Of a DNA stretch of 64,000 nucleotides, positions 21,959 to 32,989 are shown piece after piece. Within the stretch, counting starts at the first letter, position 1. Each line of letters starts with the position of its first letter. Below the pieces are notes generated by a model that did no database searches, was not told the DNA's origin, and was given only the letters and a program-made list of their open reading frames with translations. Origin of the DNA: Hofstenia miamia (lineage: Eukaryota > Xenacoelomorpha > Acoela); assembly GCA_004352715.1 (NCBI GenBank), contig SCFE01000115.1, positions 524,557-588,556 of the forward strand, given 5' to 3'. Position numbers and translations under genes: made by a program.

Positions 21959-23282
21959 TCGCGCGGTGTGTACTATGGGAATTAGGAAATCAATGTACAC
22001 ACAGTGCCCGATTCAAGTAGGGGCCCTTTTAGACATCAGATAAAGCTGAAATTCGCTGAGAATATTCAATCGAGGTTTAAAAGTTAATGTGACAAAGTTT
22101 AGAAAATTGTATCCAAACCCTTTGAAAAAACTTTTTTGAGGGCGTTGTGTACACATGGGAGTATGGTGCCACGCGTTTTTGTACAATTTGCATATAAATC
22201 AGTAGTTTCAACTCAAAATTGCTGATTATGTGCCCAAATTTTGAAAAAAAAATTATTATAAGAAATGACTGATGAATGCTTCAAACCATATTCATGGGTT
22301 AGTAAGAATATATTTGAAGCATTAAATAAAAGTTGCTCATCATTTTCATGCAAAATTTCCCCGAATTTTGAAATACAATTATTTTGTACCCAACGCCCTA
22401 TATTAATGTTAGGTTTTGTACATAGCGCCCGATATATGTATGTATGCATATAATATATATATAATACTGCAAAAATATATTGAAATTTGCATATTTCTAA
22501 ATGGAGCAAATAGTACAAATGTCGGTAGCATTTGCCCATAATTCTAAAAAGTCTAATAACTAATATATCAAATTGCTGGACACATTTTGTCATAAAACAT
22601 CTAATTTGAATCTCTTTGAGGAAATTGCTTATTGCGACACTACAACAAAGAGCATTAAATGTCAAAACCATAGATATTTCATTGCTAATCAAGGTTTGTT
22701 GAGTAAAATATAATTATACAATACCCTATTCTTATTTCCATATAATATGCATATGATTGATATAAGTATGAGAATATATGATTCTATAAAAACTTTGAAT
22801 TTTCAGTAATAATTGCATAATGCAATGCTTATGGTAATTGCCCACCCCCTCGATCCCTCTTGAAGACGATGCTGTAGATACGCAATATGCAAGAGAATTT
22901 TCTGAGAATTATTAAATGATATTAATACAAAGCAGAATGTATTGAAATTTACGCAACGCGATCGCATTAAATGATATTAATACAAAGCAGAATGTATTGA
23001 AATTTACGGTAATCATAAAGACCACATGCATTTTAATCAGTAAGGAAATAATCGCGCATTAGGGTTTAATTAAAGGCAATCCCAGCATTCATAGAGTAAA
23101 TAATAAATATACAGCATACGCTGCTTATTAATTATTCTTTCGTTTATAATAACACTCTGAATTTGTTTTAAAAGGTTCACAACAAAGTTTTTTCGCATTC
23201 GCACTTGAAAATTTATTGTCAACTTCATTATTTCGTAAAAGTAGAATCGATTTAACTCTGACCACTTTGTTAACAACAAAGT
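21295..23282. repeat. copy B of the 2-kb duplicated block
   Basis: Near-identical to 19303-21293. Differences include CTT versus CAC-type substitutions near 21357. In a stretch after GCGATCGC (22967 onward) copy B repeats 40-odd bases of its own upstream sequence (ATTAAATGATATTAATAC...) where copy A has unrelated sequence. Confidence 0.85.
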
Positions 23283-23626
23283 TTTTTGCGTTCACACTTA
23301 CAATTTTTACTAACAACCTTTTTAAATTAGGAAAAGTTTTAGGTCTGAACGCTACTTCAATAGTTCATGTTGTCTTGAATTGAAGAGGTAAGCAGTTGCA
23401 ACAGTAACAGTAGATGAAATCAAATAATTCTAAAAAATGCTGCATTTGATACTGAACTAACTGTCATTGACAGAGCAATCTGAATAATAATATTGTTTCG
23501 TGATGTATGAATATATTTAGTCACATTCTCGTATAGCTACTAATGTACTATCCACCATTATATTTATTGTGCATATTCTGTAATTTTTAAAAACGGCTAC
23601 ATGTTTCAGTTTTTAGTTATTCTACC

Positions 23627-23815
23627 ATGAAAGAACTCTGTTTATTAATAATGACGTTGATGTATTCAACTGAAATGGAAATTAACGTGTTGAACTCATT
23701 TGAAGAAATTGGAATTGTCGATATCAATGTAAATACATCAACAAATACTGTGATTACGCGGTATCAGTATCCATATTCTATTGGTTATATATTCAAGCTC
23801 ATTGTCCCACATTTA
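23627..23815 (+). CDS. oaf: OAF homolog exon 1 (signal peptide)
   Basis: 63 codons from the ATG at 23627 to a GTAAGT donor at 23816. Hydrophobic residues 4-13 suit a signal peptide. EINVLNS and DINVNTSTNTVI loosely resemble the first beta-rich part of OAF. Phase 0 at the donor. An earlier upstream exon cannot be excluded, but the signal-like start supports this ATG. Confidence 0.7.
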
Positions 23816-26732
23816 GTAAGTATACATAAACTTTTAATCGAACTGCCCATTGATTTAGAATTTCACCGTTACAAAATCAATATTACTTGGTGAAATTGAT
23901 ATTGGAGAGCCTAGCTTCACAAAACACTGTTTTCTTCACCAAGGAGCAGAATCTCTTGATGCCTATATAGTTTCCCGCTTAAGTCAAGTATATATCTTAC
24001 CGTTTATTTTGTGTTTAAAACCTGTATGATATAATCGGTGCCTATAGCATACTTGATTTATCGCAAAATTACTCTATTTCTTTAAATAGTATAGCGGCCT
24101 TTTCTAAGAACAATCAAAATACGGTAGAATTTCGCATACCATATTTTTAGTAGATGAGAGCGAAACTAACATTTTGTTTGTCATTTCTATTTACTCTAGA
24201 AAGTTGGCTTGTTAATAAGCGCTTTCCTTTCTGAGATCATCTGTAAAATTTGATTTCATACAACTATCAGAATATAATTTGCTTGCTAAATCATTCTAAA
24301 TTTCAATTATTAATCGTCTGACGAACAGCGCAAATATTGTTTGCTTTATTTTCCGAGATATAATGTACGCTGAGTATTCATTATGACGTCATTTTTTGAG
24401 TCTGAATGTAACTATATAGATATTTTTTTTCGGTGGAAATGTAGCATGTTAATGAATATATTCATCTTTTTTCCTATTTTTTCCCTATTAGATCCTAAAA
24501 TTTATACACACTTTGATTTAATGTTCGCTTCACATTTGAAATAGCAGACATTTAAATTTGAATTAATATTTATGCTGATCGTTCTTCTTCAGTCAAATTA
24601 ATTTTTCTCAAAAGTGAACTATGCTGTACTTTGTTTGACTTTATTTTTAGAAAAATCCAGATACAGTACGTCAAGCTGATTTTAAGAATATATTTACTTC
24701 TCTCATGTTTGATGCACATTTGGATTTGACAGATAAAAATAATGATAATTTAACATCTTTGCTTATGGATTTTTGTGTCGGCACTCAAATTTTAGTTAAC
24801 CGTAGTCAATGGAAGAGTTTTGTATCATCCTCCACATTTGCAGGTAGTTGCATATTTTTTATCTATATATATCAGGGTTGTAGCTAGACAAATCTGAGTA
24901 CCGGGTGTTGATGGCAAACTGGATGACAAACATACACCCCCTCCCACCAAAATGTGGTTATTTTTGGGCCCCTATATTTTTACTATATGAGAAATATATA
25001 ATAGCATTTGACTCCAACAATTTCGATAAGTTTACATTTTACGTAAATAATTTAGGCAACATATTGTAAATTATCATGGACTCAAGTACTGCGTTAACCT
25101 AAAGTATACCGGTACTCCAAATAACATTTTCGAACGGATTGGACTTCAACCTATATATATATANNNNNNNNNNNNNNNNNNNNNNNNNNNNNNNNNNNNN
25201 NNNNNNNNNNNNNNNNNNNNNNNNNNNNNNNNNNNNNNNNNNNNNNNNNNNNNNNNNNNNNNNNNNNNNNNNNNNNNNNNNNNNNNNNNNNNNNNNNNNN
25301 NNNNNNNNNNNNNNNNNNNNNNNNNNNNNNNNNNNNNNNNNNNNNNNNNNNNNNNNNNNNNNNNNNNNNNNNNNNNNNNNNNNNNNNNNNNNNNNNNNNN
25401 NNNNNNNNNNNNNNNNNNNNNNNNNNNNNNNNNNNNNNNNNNNNNNNNNNNNNNNNNNNNNNNNNNNNNNNNNNNNNNNNNNNNNNNNNNNNNNNNNNNN
25501 NNNNNNNTATATATATATATATATATATATATAATTGAACTCCATACTTATTTTTCACCATCTTTACGCAATGTTGAAAATAATTACTTTTTTTCGAAGT
25601 TTGTGCAAAAAATAAAATTACATTTAATAAGAAAAAATGCGAGTACATCTCATATCCTACATCTGATTCCTCTATTCAAATTGATGGTTCAATCTTTAAG
25701 CCTATTGCATATGTTAAATGATCTTGGTGTGTATTTTTGTCATGATTTATTCTGGACTTTACATGTGTGATCACTTTTTTAATGTACTAAAGCGATCAAT
25801 TACGTTTAATACTTCATACCACGTAAAACTTACTCTTTACAAATCTTTAATTCTGACTTCTTTCATGTATGTATCTCAGAAACAAACCGCTTGGATATCA
25901 ATGCTTTTGATTAACCAATCTTTGTCATTTTTATTTAAATTTTTAATATGTTCTATAATATATTTTGGAAAAAAGTAAGTGTGCAAAATTAAAACCTTAT
26001 TTACACACTTAATATTTATGAAAAAAATATTAAGCTAGGTCATTTCCAGCTAGGATATTAATCATTTTGTAAATTTTCATGTAATTGATCAAATAATTCT
26101 GACTTTCCTTTCTCTACCTAATAGAATACAAAGCAGTATTGGCCGTTTAGAAAAATAAATACGTTGGACAATTTTTGTATATTTTAGACTTCAATTGATA
26201 ACGTAAAAGTGCTTGAAAATTCTCATTCTTCTTATAATTATTATTAGATTTAATACATAGGACATTCATTCTAGGAAACCATATTTTGGTAATTCCTGAA
26301 ACGAGGGTTGTGAAATTTTCGTGTATATAGTGTGTATTTTCGATTATTAGGAATTTATTCTTTAAACAAGCTGCTAATTGGAACACCTAAAGAGATTTTT
26401 ATGCATATTTGGCTAACCTATTAAACAGGGTCTTTGACATCCCAATATAATGTGTGGATTAATTAAAATTTTACTTATTTTTAGAACACTTCTTCACAGT
26501 CGATGCCTCACAGTCATATGCTGTTGGAGATTTATCCAATTGTACTTCTGCAAACACACAGACGCCTTGTGTCTGCCTTAAGAACATTGAATTTCCTTGG
26601 CTTCCCTGTAAATTAAGAAAGTGCTTGTCAAAGGAGTCTGAAAAGATGATTAATTGTGGTGTGGCTTCATGCAGTGTCGCTCAACATTTTCATCATGTTG
26701 TTAGTCATCAATCTCTGTGTTTGCAATCATAG
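23627..26732 (+). CDS. oaf: Out at first (OAF) homolog, secreted protein, four exons
   Basis: Exons 23627-23815, 23859-23987, 24651-24843 and 26485-26732 join in phase with GT-AG introns of 43, 663 and 1641 bp to give 252 residues. The N-terminus MKELCLLIMTLMYSTE looks like a signal peptide. Exon 2 carries ILLGEIDIGEPSF and then a cysteine, matching the conserved LILGELEKG...C region of OAF. The exon 2/3 junction SRLSQ-KNPDTVRQA matches the family's AKLRQKNPxxxR block. Exon 4 has the OAF cysteine cluster PCVCLKN, WLPCKLRKC, NCGVASC and a terminal LCL. The family is small secreted proteins, about 270-330 residues in human and fly, of poorly defined function; this copy is slightly short. The first exon is the least conserved part. 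Confidence 0.85.
23859..23987 (+). CDS. oaf: OAF homolog exon 2
   Basis: Exactly 43 codons, phase 0 on both sides, after a 43-bp intron bounded by GTAAGT and TTTAG. Contains LLGEIDIGE and KHCFLHQG, then ESLDAYIVSRLSQ leading into exon 3. Confidence 0.8.
24651..24843 (+). CDS. oaf: OAF homolog exon 3
   Basis: Begins KNPDTVRQADF after a TTTTTAG acceptor and ends phase 1 at CAG/GTAGTT. It carries NRSQ (a potential N-glycosylation site) and one cysteine in MDFCVGTQ. Confidence 0.8.
24868..25163 (+). mobile_element. possible hAT-like MITE end in OAF intron 3
   Basis: CAGGGTTGTAGCTAGAC resembles hAT-type terminal repeats (CAGxGxxGTAGCTAG...) and is followed by a C-rich stretch (ACACCCCCTCCCACC) and TTGGGCCCC. 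The other end would be in or beyond the N gap at 25164, so neither TIR pairing nor target duplication can be shown. Confidence 0.3.
25164..25507. other. assembly gap (344 N) within a (TA)n tract
   Basis: TA repeats lie on both sides, so the break was probably caused by the microsatellite. It lies inside OAF intron 3. Confidence 0.9.
26485..26732 (+). CDS. oaf: OAF homolog exon 4 (cysteine-rich C-terminus, stop)
   Basis: The acceptor TTTTTAG/AACAC completes the phase-1 codon. 82 residues to the TAG at 26730-26732. Nine cysteines in OAF order: NCTS, TPCVCLKN, LPCKLRKC, NCG, ASCS and LCL. NCTS is also a potential N-glycosylation site. Confidence 0.85.
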
Positions 26733-26925
26733 TGCGAAGGTTTTGTCATTAATTTCATTGTATTCTTTATTGCTATCTAGGAGAAATATTCATTCCTATT
26801 TCGAGTTAGCGATATCGATTTTAATTTTCTGAAAAACTTATTGACTAACAAGGATCTGTGCATATTGTAAATATTTTGTAATTTATATGGTTTATTTTTG
26901 TAAATTTTTGTTTTAACCTTTTATA

Positions 26926-27578
26926 CAGTCCCGGACAAATTAATTGCCCACCCTTGATAATCGTAATACTTCTTCAATTTTCACCCTTTTTGTAGAGAAA
27001 ATGCATACACACGAAAAAAAAATACAGACACATAACAATGTGTGCTTGTTATTTTCGGCTTGTTTTCGACTTTCGCATTCCATAACTGCTATTGAGAAGT
27101 TAAATGGATATGCCAGAGTGTATTAGGAAACTCATCATTTTTCAGCACAATGAAGATCACAATCAATAAGAAATATCAAGAATGTTCTCTGTTTCAAGAA
27201 GAACCGTAAGAAGAATTGTCCACCAACACCAAGAGACTGGTTCAATTGCAGTGAGTAGGAGAGGAAAGTGTGGAAGACGACAAATTTTAACAGCACAAAC
27301 TGCTAGAGTGCTTCGTCGCAGTGCTTTAAGAAATCCAGCTCTAACTGCAAGGTAAATTCAATCTGAAATTGGAAAACCTGCTGGTGATGTAAGTGTTCGG
27401 ACAATTAGACGTTTCTTCGTCGATCTGGTTTAGTTACATATCGATTAGTTGCCGCTCCTGCCCTTAGTCCGCAGAGAAGTTTAAAGTGGCTTCATTGGAC
27501 AAACACACACTAAAACTGGAATGATGTGTAGTGGTGCTCTGTCGTGTTTAGTGACGAAACTGCAATAGAAGTAACAAG
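26926..27578 (+). mobile_element. Tc1-like transposon, left part, cut by gap
   Basis: TA followed by CAGTCCCGGACAAATTAATT is a Tc1-type inverted repeat end. The transposase begins near 27180. The right end must lie in the 1000-N gap or be lost, because no matching inverted end is seen after it. Confidence 0.7.
27180..27578 (+). pseudogene. Tc1-like transposase, N-terminal half, frameshifted
   Basis: Reading frames show the paired-like HTH segment SRRTVRRIVHQHQETGS, then GKCGRRQILTAQTARVLRR and NPALTAR followed by a stop, the second HTH with VSVRTIRRFF, and FSDETAIEV holding the first catalytic Asp. At least two frame changes and a stop interrupt it. The remaining catalytic residues would be in the gap. 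Non-functional as seen. Confidence 0.75.
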
Positions 27579-28578
27579 NNNNNNNNNNNNNNNNNNNNNN
27601 NNNNNNNNNNNNNNNNNNNNNNNNNNNNNNNNNNNNNNNNNNNNNNNNNNNNNNNNNNNNNNNNNNNNNNNNNNNNNNNNNNNNNNNNNNNNNNNNNNNN
27701 NNNNNNNNNNNNNNNNNNNNNNNNNNNNNNNNNNNNNNNNNNNNNNNNNNNNNNNNNNNNNNNNNNNNNNNNNNNNNNNNNNNNNNNNNNNNNNNNNNNN
27801 NNNNNNNNNNNNNNNNNNNNNNNNNNNNNNNNNNNNNNNNNNNNNNNNNNNNNNNNNNNNNNNNNNNNNNNNNNNNNNNNNNNNNNNNNNNNNNNNNNNN
27901 NNNNNNNNNNNNNNNNNNNNNNNNNNNNNNNNNNNNNNNNNNNNNNNNNNNNNNNNNNNNNNNNNNNNNNNNNNNNNNNNNNNNNNNNNNNNNNNNNNNN
28001 NNNNNNNNNNNNNNNNNNNNNNNNNNNNNNNNNNNNNNNNNNNNNNNNNNNNNNNNNNNNNNNNNNNNNNNNNNNNNNNNNNNNNNNNNNNNNNNNNNNN
28101 NNNNNNNNNNNNNNNNNNNNNNNNNNNNNNNNNNNNNNNNNNNNNNNNNNNNNNNNNNNNNNNNNNNNNNNNNNNNNNNNNNNNNNNNNNNNNNNNNNNN
28201 NNNNNNNNNNNNNNNNNNNNNNNNNNNNNNNNNNNNNNNNNNNNNNNNNNNNNNNNNNNNNNNNNNNNNNNNNNNNNNNNNNNNNNNNNNNNNNNNNNNN
28301 NNNNNNNNNNNNNNNNNNNNNNNNNNNNNNNNNNNNNNNNNNNNNNNNNNNNNNNNNNNNNNNNNNNNNNNNNNNNNNNNNNNNNNNNNNNNNNNNNNNN
28401 NNNNNNNNNNNNNNNNNNNNNNNNNNNNNNNNNNNNNNNNNNNNNNNNNNNNNNNNNNNNNNNNNNNNNNNNNNNNNNNNNNNNNNNNNNNNNNNNNNNN
28501 NNNNNNNNNNNNNNNNNNNNNNNNNNNNNNNNNNNNNNNNNNNNNNNNNNNNNNNNNNNNNNNNNNNNNNNNNNNNNN
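27579..28578. other. assembly gap (1000 N)
   Basis: Placeholder-length gap inside or just after the Tc1-like transposase. Confidence 0.95.
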
Positions 28579-28822
28579 ACATATATTAAATAATTCTTCC
28601 ATTTTTGACTTTTTATAAAATTTAATTTATTATTTCAGTCAAACCCAACTATAATGCGAATCAGTTGGCATTTCGTGCACACTGATTTTGCAAACCGGTG
28701 GATTGCGCGAATGCTCCAGTTGACGCTGAGTGCAATACCGATGCAATGCGCGAATAGGTTGGTAAACAACGGAATGCTACCGCGAATACGTTGACAACTG
28801 AAAGCCAACTGTTCATATTCAG

Positions 28823-29362
28823 TTGTGCCGGTTTTCGATCGTGAACGCACCCATTGGGTTTCAACACAACGTCCTTGTCCTAGTATTCAGGCACATGATG
28901 GATGATAAATTTGGTACGCAAACATCTCCAGACAGCCATGACTTTTTTATCAACGAAAAATCATTTGTAGGAGAATGTGAATTAGTGTTACCACAGAAAA
29001 TTACGTGGCGGAATGACATGCAGTTTTTGTATGAACCTTGCTATGCCCATAGATACAAGAAATGCAAATCATTTCCAAAAATAAGTTTTCAGTCTTTGCC
29101 ACACCTACATGCAGCTAGATGGATTTCGAGAACTATTTATGCTCTGTTGTCATACTTTCTGAATAGAAATTCACGTTTAGTTCTAGATCCAATTTTTGAT
29201 TTCATTACAGGAAAATGGTTGCATGTATGGTTCTCAGGCCAGTATTATGATTCAAATGTGCATAATGAGCTGGAAAAATCTATAATGAACCAAAGATATA
29301 AAAAACCTTATAACTCATTTAAAAATCACTGGGTAAATCCGGATTTGAAAATTATAACTTAG
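28823..29362 (+). CDS. unassigned protein fragment, possibly mobile-element derived
   Basis: Open frame to the TAG at 29360. The first in-frame ATG pair is at 28892-28897, after a possible acceptor (GTATTCAG/G at 28888), so it could be a terminal exon of about 157 codons. It contains HLHAARWISRTIYALLSYFL and FITGKWLHVWFSG. From memory this resembles a domain found in many uncharacterised, mobile-element-associated proteins of cnidarians and arthropods (pattern HxARWMxxxIYxLKxxLF ... WF). Composition (W, C, H, charged residues) looks coding. The function is unknown and the resemblance is tentative. Confidence 0.4.
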   Translation: MCRFSIVNAPIGFQHNVLVLVFRHMMDDKFGTQTSPDSHDFFINEKSFVGECELVLPQKITWRNDMQFLYEPCYAHRYKKCKSFPKISFQSLPHLHAARWISRTIYALLSYFLNRNSRLVLDPIFDFITGKWLHVWFSGQYYDSNVHNELEKSIMNQRYKKPYNSFKNHWVNPDLKIIT

Positions 29363-29363
29363 A

Positions 29364-29750
29364 GAATCAATATATGTTCTGAGTGTGGAATCAAAATTGT
29401 ACAGGAATTAATTGCTATTACTTCTAAAAATAGAAATCTGCAATTTATTTTGTCAAATAGAGAATAAATGTTTTTTCCCATTTAAATGATATTGTAGAAT
29501 ATTTTAAGTTTTATTCTATGAAATGCACCTTATGCTATTCTATGCAACCTTGAAAATCAAGATTATTTATTTACTATAATACTTTTTATAACAATTTCTA
29601 TTTTGTGCTTGGTGGGGAACTTTTTTGCATAATAACGAAAAAGGTGATATATGAAATGAAATATCTATATTTAGAGTTGCTTTTTACATTATAAAATACT
29701 GTTTACAATTCTAAATAGCGTCAAACGATAGAAATAAAGAATAAAACATA
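29364..29750. other. no recognisable gene
   Basis: AT-rich sequence between the unassigned ORF and the 3' region of the downstream LINE. Nothing identified. Confidence 0.4.
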
Positions 29751-30804
29751 CAAAAATAATTACAATTACTAGCGTGGGCTATGGCGAGTCTAGGGTAGAT
29801 GCGGTCTATTGAATAATCACTATTATAAGATTTAAAACTTCGCCATTTGTATTCAAGCCTTTTCTTTGTATAACTACAGAAGTATTTTTTTATTTCGTTT
29901 TTGAATACTCTTAATTTATTATTTGTTTTATAGATCTAAGTAAATAGGTAAATTATTCCATTTATTTATTGATGTGTTGAGAAATGAATATTTTTCATTA
30001 TTTTCTTGTTATATGGAAGAGGCCTAATTTTTAGGGTTCTATGATTATGTCTAAGCAATATTTTAGAGAATAGAAAGTTGGATTTGTGGAATGGAACAAT
30101 ATTATTAAATATTTTAAAGTTGTTAATGTATTTTTATAAATAATGCATTGTGAAATTAGAAGTTTTTGTTAATTTCTTAATTTCTGTATTTCGGTTATAT
30201 ATACACAACTATGCAAATTTACAATATTAAAGCATTATTTAATTTAGTAATATGTATGCCAAAATCATTGAGCAATTTAGTATGATGTTTAAAATACAGT
30301 GTATTATTAATACGATACATACTAACACTGTAATACTTTGATAGTTTGGAAATATTTGGTGTTAAGAACATTGTCTTACTATAAATAGAAGATGCTTCCT
30401 AGTTTACATAGCAGAGACTATTCAAAACATGTATTTGAAATAACAGGTGTACAAAACTACAATCAATCATAATTTAACCTTGGTAAGTAATGTCTTTGCA
30501 ACACATTGGGGAAAAAACGAATAATTCACACAATTGAACATCTTTTTCCTTATGCATGATTTACGGTAACATAAAGAGTTTTGTAATTAGTTCCATCATA
30601 TTTATTGATTTTATGTATCGCCTCTCTGTGTAATTAATTGAGATGAATGTTTCTTGCATTACTTTATCAGCCTAAAATTTCAGATGAATGACATCTTAAT
30701 TGCCTTCAAAGTGCACGATTTGTGGTGAATATGTGCTTCTTTATTTAATCTAGATACAAAATTAATTTTTCACTAAAACTAAAATTTAGCAATGAAAAAT
30801 ACTC

Positions 30805-30842
<38 letters not shown>

Positions 30843-31323
30843 TATTCAAAAGTTGTTGATTTTTGTCGGTATACAGTATGTTTCCATGATTAAATTGGCT
30901 TACTATTAATGTGTGAATTAGTTGAATTTTTGCTGTGGTTGGAAGCTGTTGTGATACATTGCTACAAGCCTTTATTGCAATAGCTATTTTCTTAATAATA
31001 CTTCTAGTTATTTGTTTTGTAAAATTAAGTTGAGAATAAAAAATGATACCTAAATATTTATAAGAATTAACTTGTTCTATGTAATTGTCATTAAATTTAA
31101 ATTGTGAACTATTTGTGGAATTATTGTTTGAATTAAGTCTAATTAAGCAAAATTGAATTTTAGATGGGTTTATTCTTAGTTTTAGGGAAGTAAAATATCG
31201 TGCAAGAAGAGTGGAATTTTCTTCGAGAACTTTTATAGCAATTTCATCAACATATTGTATAACATTACATGTGGTATGATTGTTCACATCATTTAAATAC
31301 ATTTTGAATAGTAACGGTCCCAA
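30805..31323 (-). pseudogene. LINE reverse transcriptase, palm/thumb part
   Basis: Begins after an EQFW/ILGPLL-type turn (GPLLFKMYLNDVNN) and reads QYVDEIAIKV where active enzymes have YADD or FADD. One catalytic Asp is therefore replaced by Glu and the preceding residue is Val. Further on, LKLRINPSKIQFCLI and VNSYKYLGIIFYSQLNF match the post-palm NPxKT...YLGV region. The frame ends by running into the (TA)n tract. Confidence 0.8.
30808..30839. repeat. (TA)n microsatellite
   Basis: Perfect TA dinucleotide run. Similar tracts of about 25-32 bp occur at 19938-19967, 21930-21959, 25508-25533, 35063-35094, 42640-42671, 43975-44002 and 46205-46232. Confidence 0.9.
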
Positions 31324-31425
31324 AATTGTTCCTTGTTGAACACCATTTTTAATAAAAATCCAGTCAGAGAGAATTCCATTAAGTTTAACTCTTTGTTTAC
31401 GATTATGGAGATAACTGCTTATTTA

Positions 31426-31956
31426 GTATGCACTTTTGTCTGAGAAGCCCAGAATTAATATTTTTTATTTTAAATGGGGTGATCGATAGAGTCAAAAGCC
31501 CTTTATAAATCTAAGAATGCAACTGCTGATCACTTATCTATATTTATGCTATATCTCCAATTTTCGGTAGCTGTTAACAAGGCATCATTTGGTGAAATAT
31601 ATTTACGAAAACCATATTGATTTTGAGATTAAAGATTATCTTTACATAAATGTTCGTTAATTTGATTGACAAGAAGTCTGTCAGAAATTTTACTAATTGG
31701 CGATGTAACAGAAATCGGACTATAGTTCAAACAATTTTTTTTTAAGTAATGCAGTAATATTGCCAATTTTAATTGGTCAGGAAAAGTCGAATGTGTAATG
31801 CACATGTTTATAATGTATGAAAGTGGCTCAGCTATTATATTTGGAGAAATTTTTAGGTACCAAGTTGGGATAATGAAAGGAAAACTAGATTTGTATTTTA
31901 AAGATTGAATAGATTTGATAATTTCAAACTTATTCACGAATCTGAAAGAGAAGGGC
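31426..31956. repeat. copy A of a 531-bp block duplicated at 31958-32488
   Basis: The segment within the LINE RT repeats after a single N with a 532-bp offset and only a few substitutions (for example AAGTTGGGA versus AAGTTAGGA). Most likely an unmerged contig overlap. Confidence 0.85.
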
Positions 31957-31957
31957 N

Positions 31958-32490
31958 GTATGCACTTTTGTCTGAGAAGCCCAGAATTAATATTTTTTAT
32001 TTTAAATGGGGTGATCGATAGAGTCAAAAGCCCTTTATAAATCTAAGAATGCAACTGCTGATCACTTATCTATATTTATGCTATATCTCCAATTTTCGGT
32101 AGCTGTTAACAAGGCATCATTTGGTGAAATATATTTACGAAAACCATATTGATTTTGAGATTAAAGATTATCTTTACATAAATGTTCGTTAATTTGATTG
32201 ACAAGAAGTCTGTCAGAAATTTTACTAATTGGCGATGTAACAGAAATCGGACTATAGTTCAAACAATTTTTTTTTAAGTAATGCAGTAATATTGCCAATT
32301 TTAATTGGTCAGGAAAAGTCGAATGTGTAATGCACATGTTTATAATGTATGAAAGTGGCTCAGCTATTATATTTGGAGAAATTTTTAGGTACCAAGTTAG
32401 GATAATGAAAGGAAAACTAGATTTGTATTTTAAAGATTGAATAGATTTTATAATTTCAAACTTATTCACGAATCTGAAAGAGAAGGGCAA
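31958..32490 (-). pseudogene. LINE reverse transcriptase, finger part
   Basis: The frame at 32490-32161 reads PFSFRFVNKFEIIKSIQSL, FPFIILTWYLKISPN and ISVTSPISKISDRLLVNQI. This corresponds to the RT fingers (normally YRPISxLxxxSKIxE, with Pro-Ile-Ser kept as SPISVTSPISK). Downstream on the minus strand, frames with QYGFRKYISPNDALL and VAFLDL then RAFDSIDH give the first catalytic Asp block, with a stop between LDL and RAFD. Confidence 0.8.
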
Positions 32491-32989
32491 AGCTATAGGT
32501 TGAACTTGATTGATATTAAAGGGAGTATTTACTCCATCAAAATTGCCTAAGTTGCAAAATACTTAATCAAATATGTTACTCATATCATGACCTTATTGTT
32601 AGTGATGACCTTTCTTTTATAATTTATTTTTTCGATTTTTTCATTTTTTATTTGTTTCCTATTTAATAAACTATTTATAATGTCTCACCTACCTTTTTTA
32701 GGAAGAGATATTTTGATATTCAGAAAGGCAATATTTGTTGTATGCTTTTCGTGTGTAAACTGCACAAATTATGTGCATTTTTATAAGCATTATAATTGTT
32801 TGCAGTTTCAGAATGTTTGTATTCCTTCTATTTAGATTTCTTTTGTTCAATTAACTCTAAGCATTTTGTATCAATCCATGGCTTAAAAACTTTTTTAGGC
32901 ACATTATCAAATTTTTCCGGACTAAAAATTTTCCTTTCAGGGTAATAAATATCTAAAGGGAATGAATGAATTTTATAAAAGTTGCTAAT

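Noticed and set aside
18820-23282. Tandem duplication of a gene region as a biological event
   Set aside because: Single-N joint and complementary truncation of the copies favour unmerged alleles.
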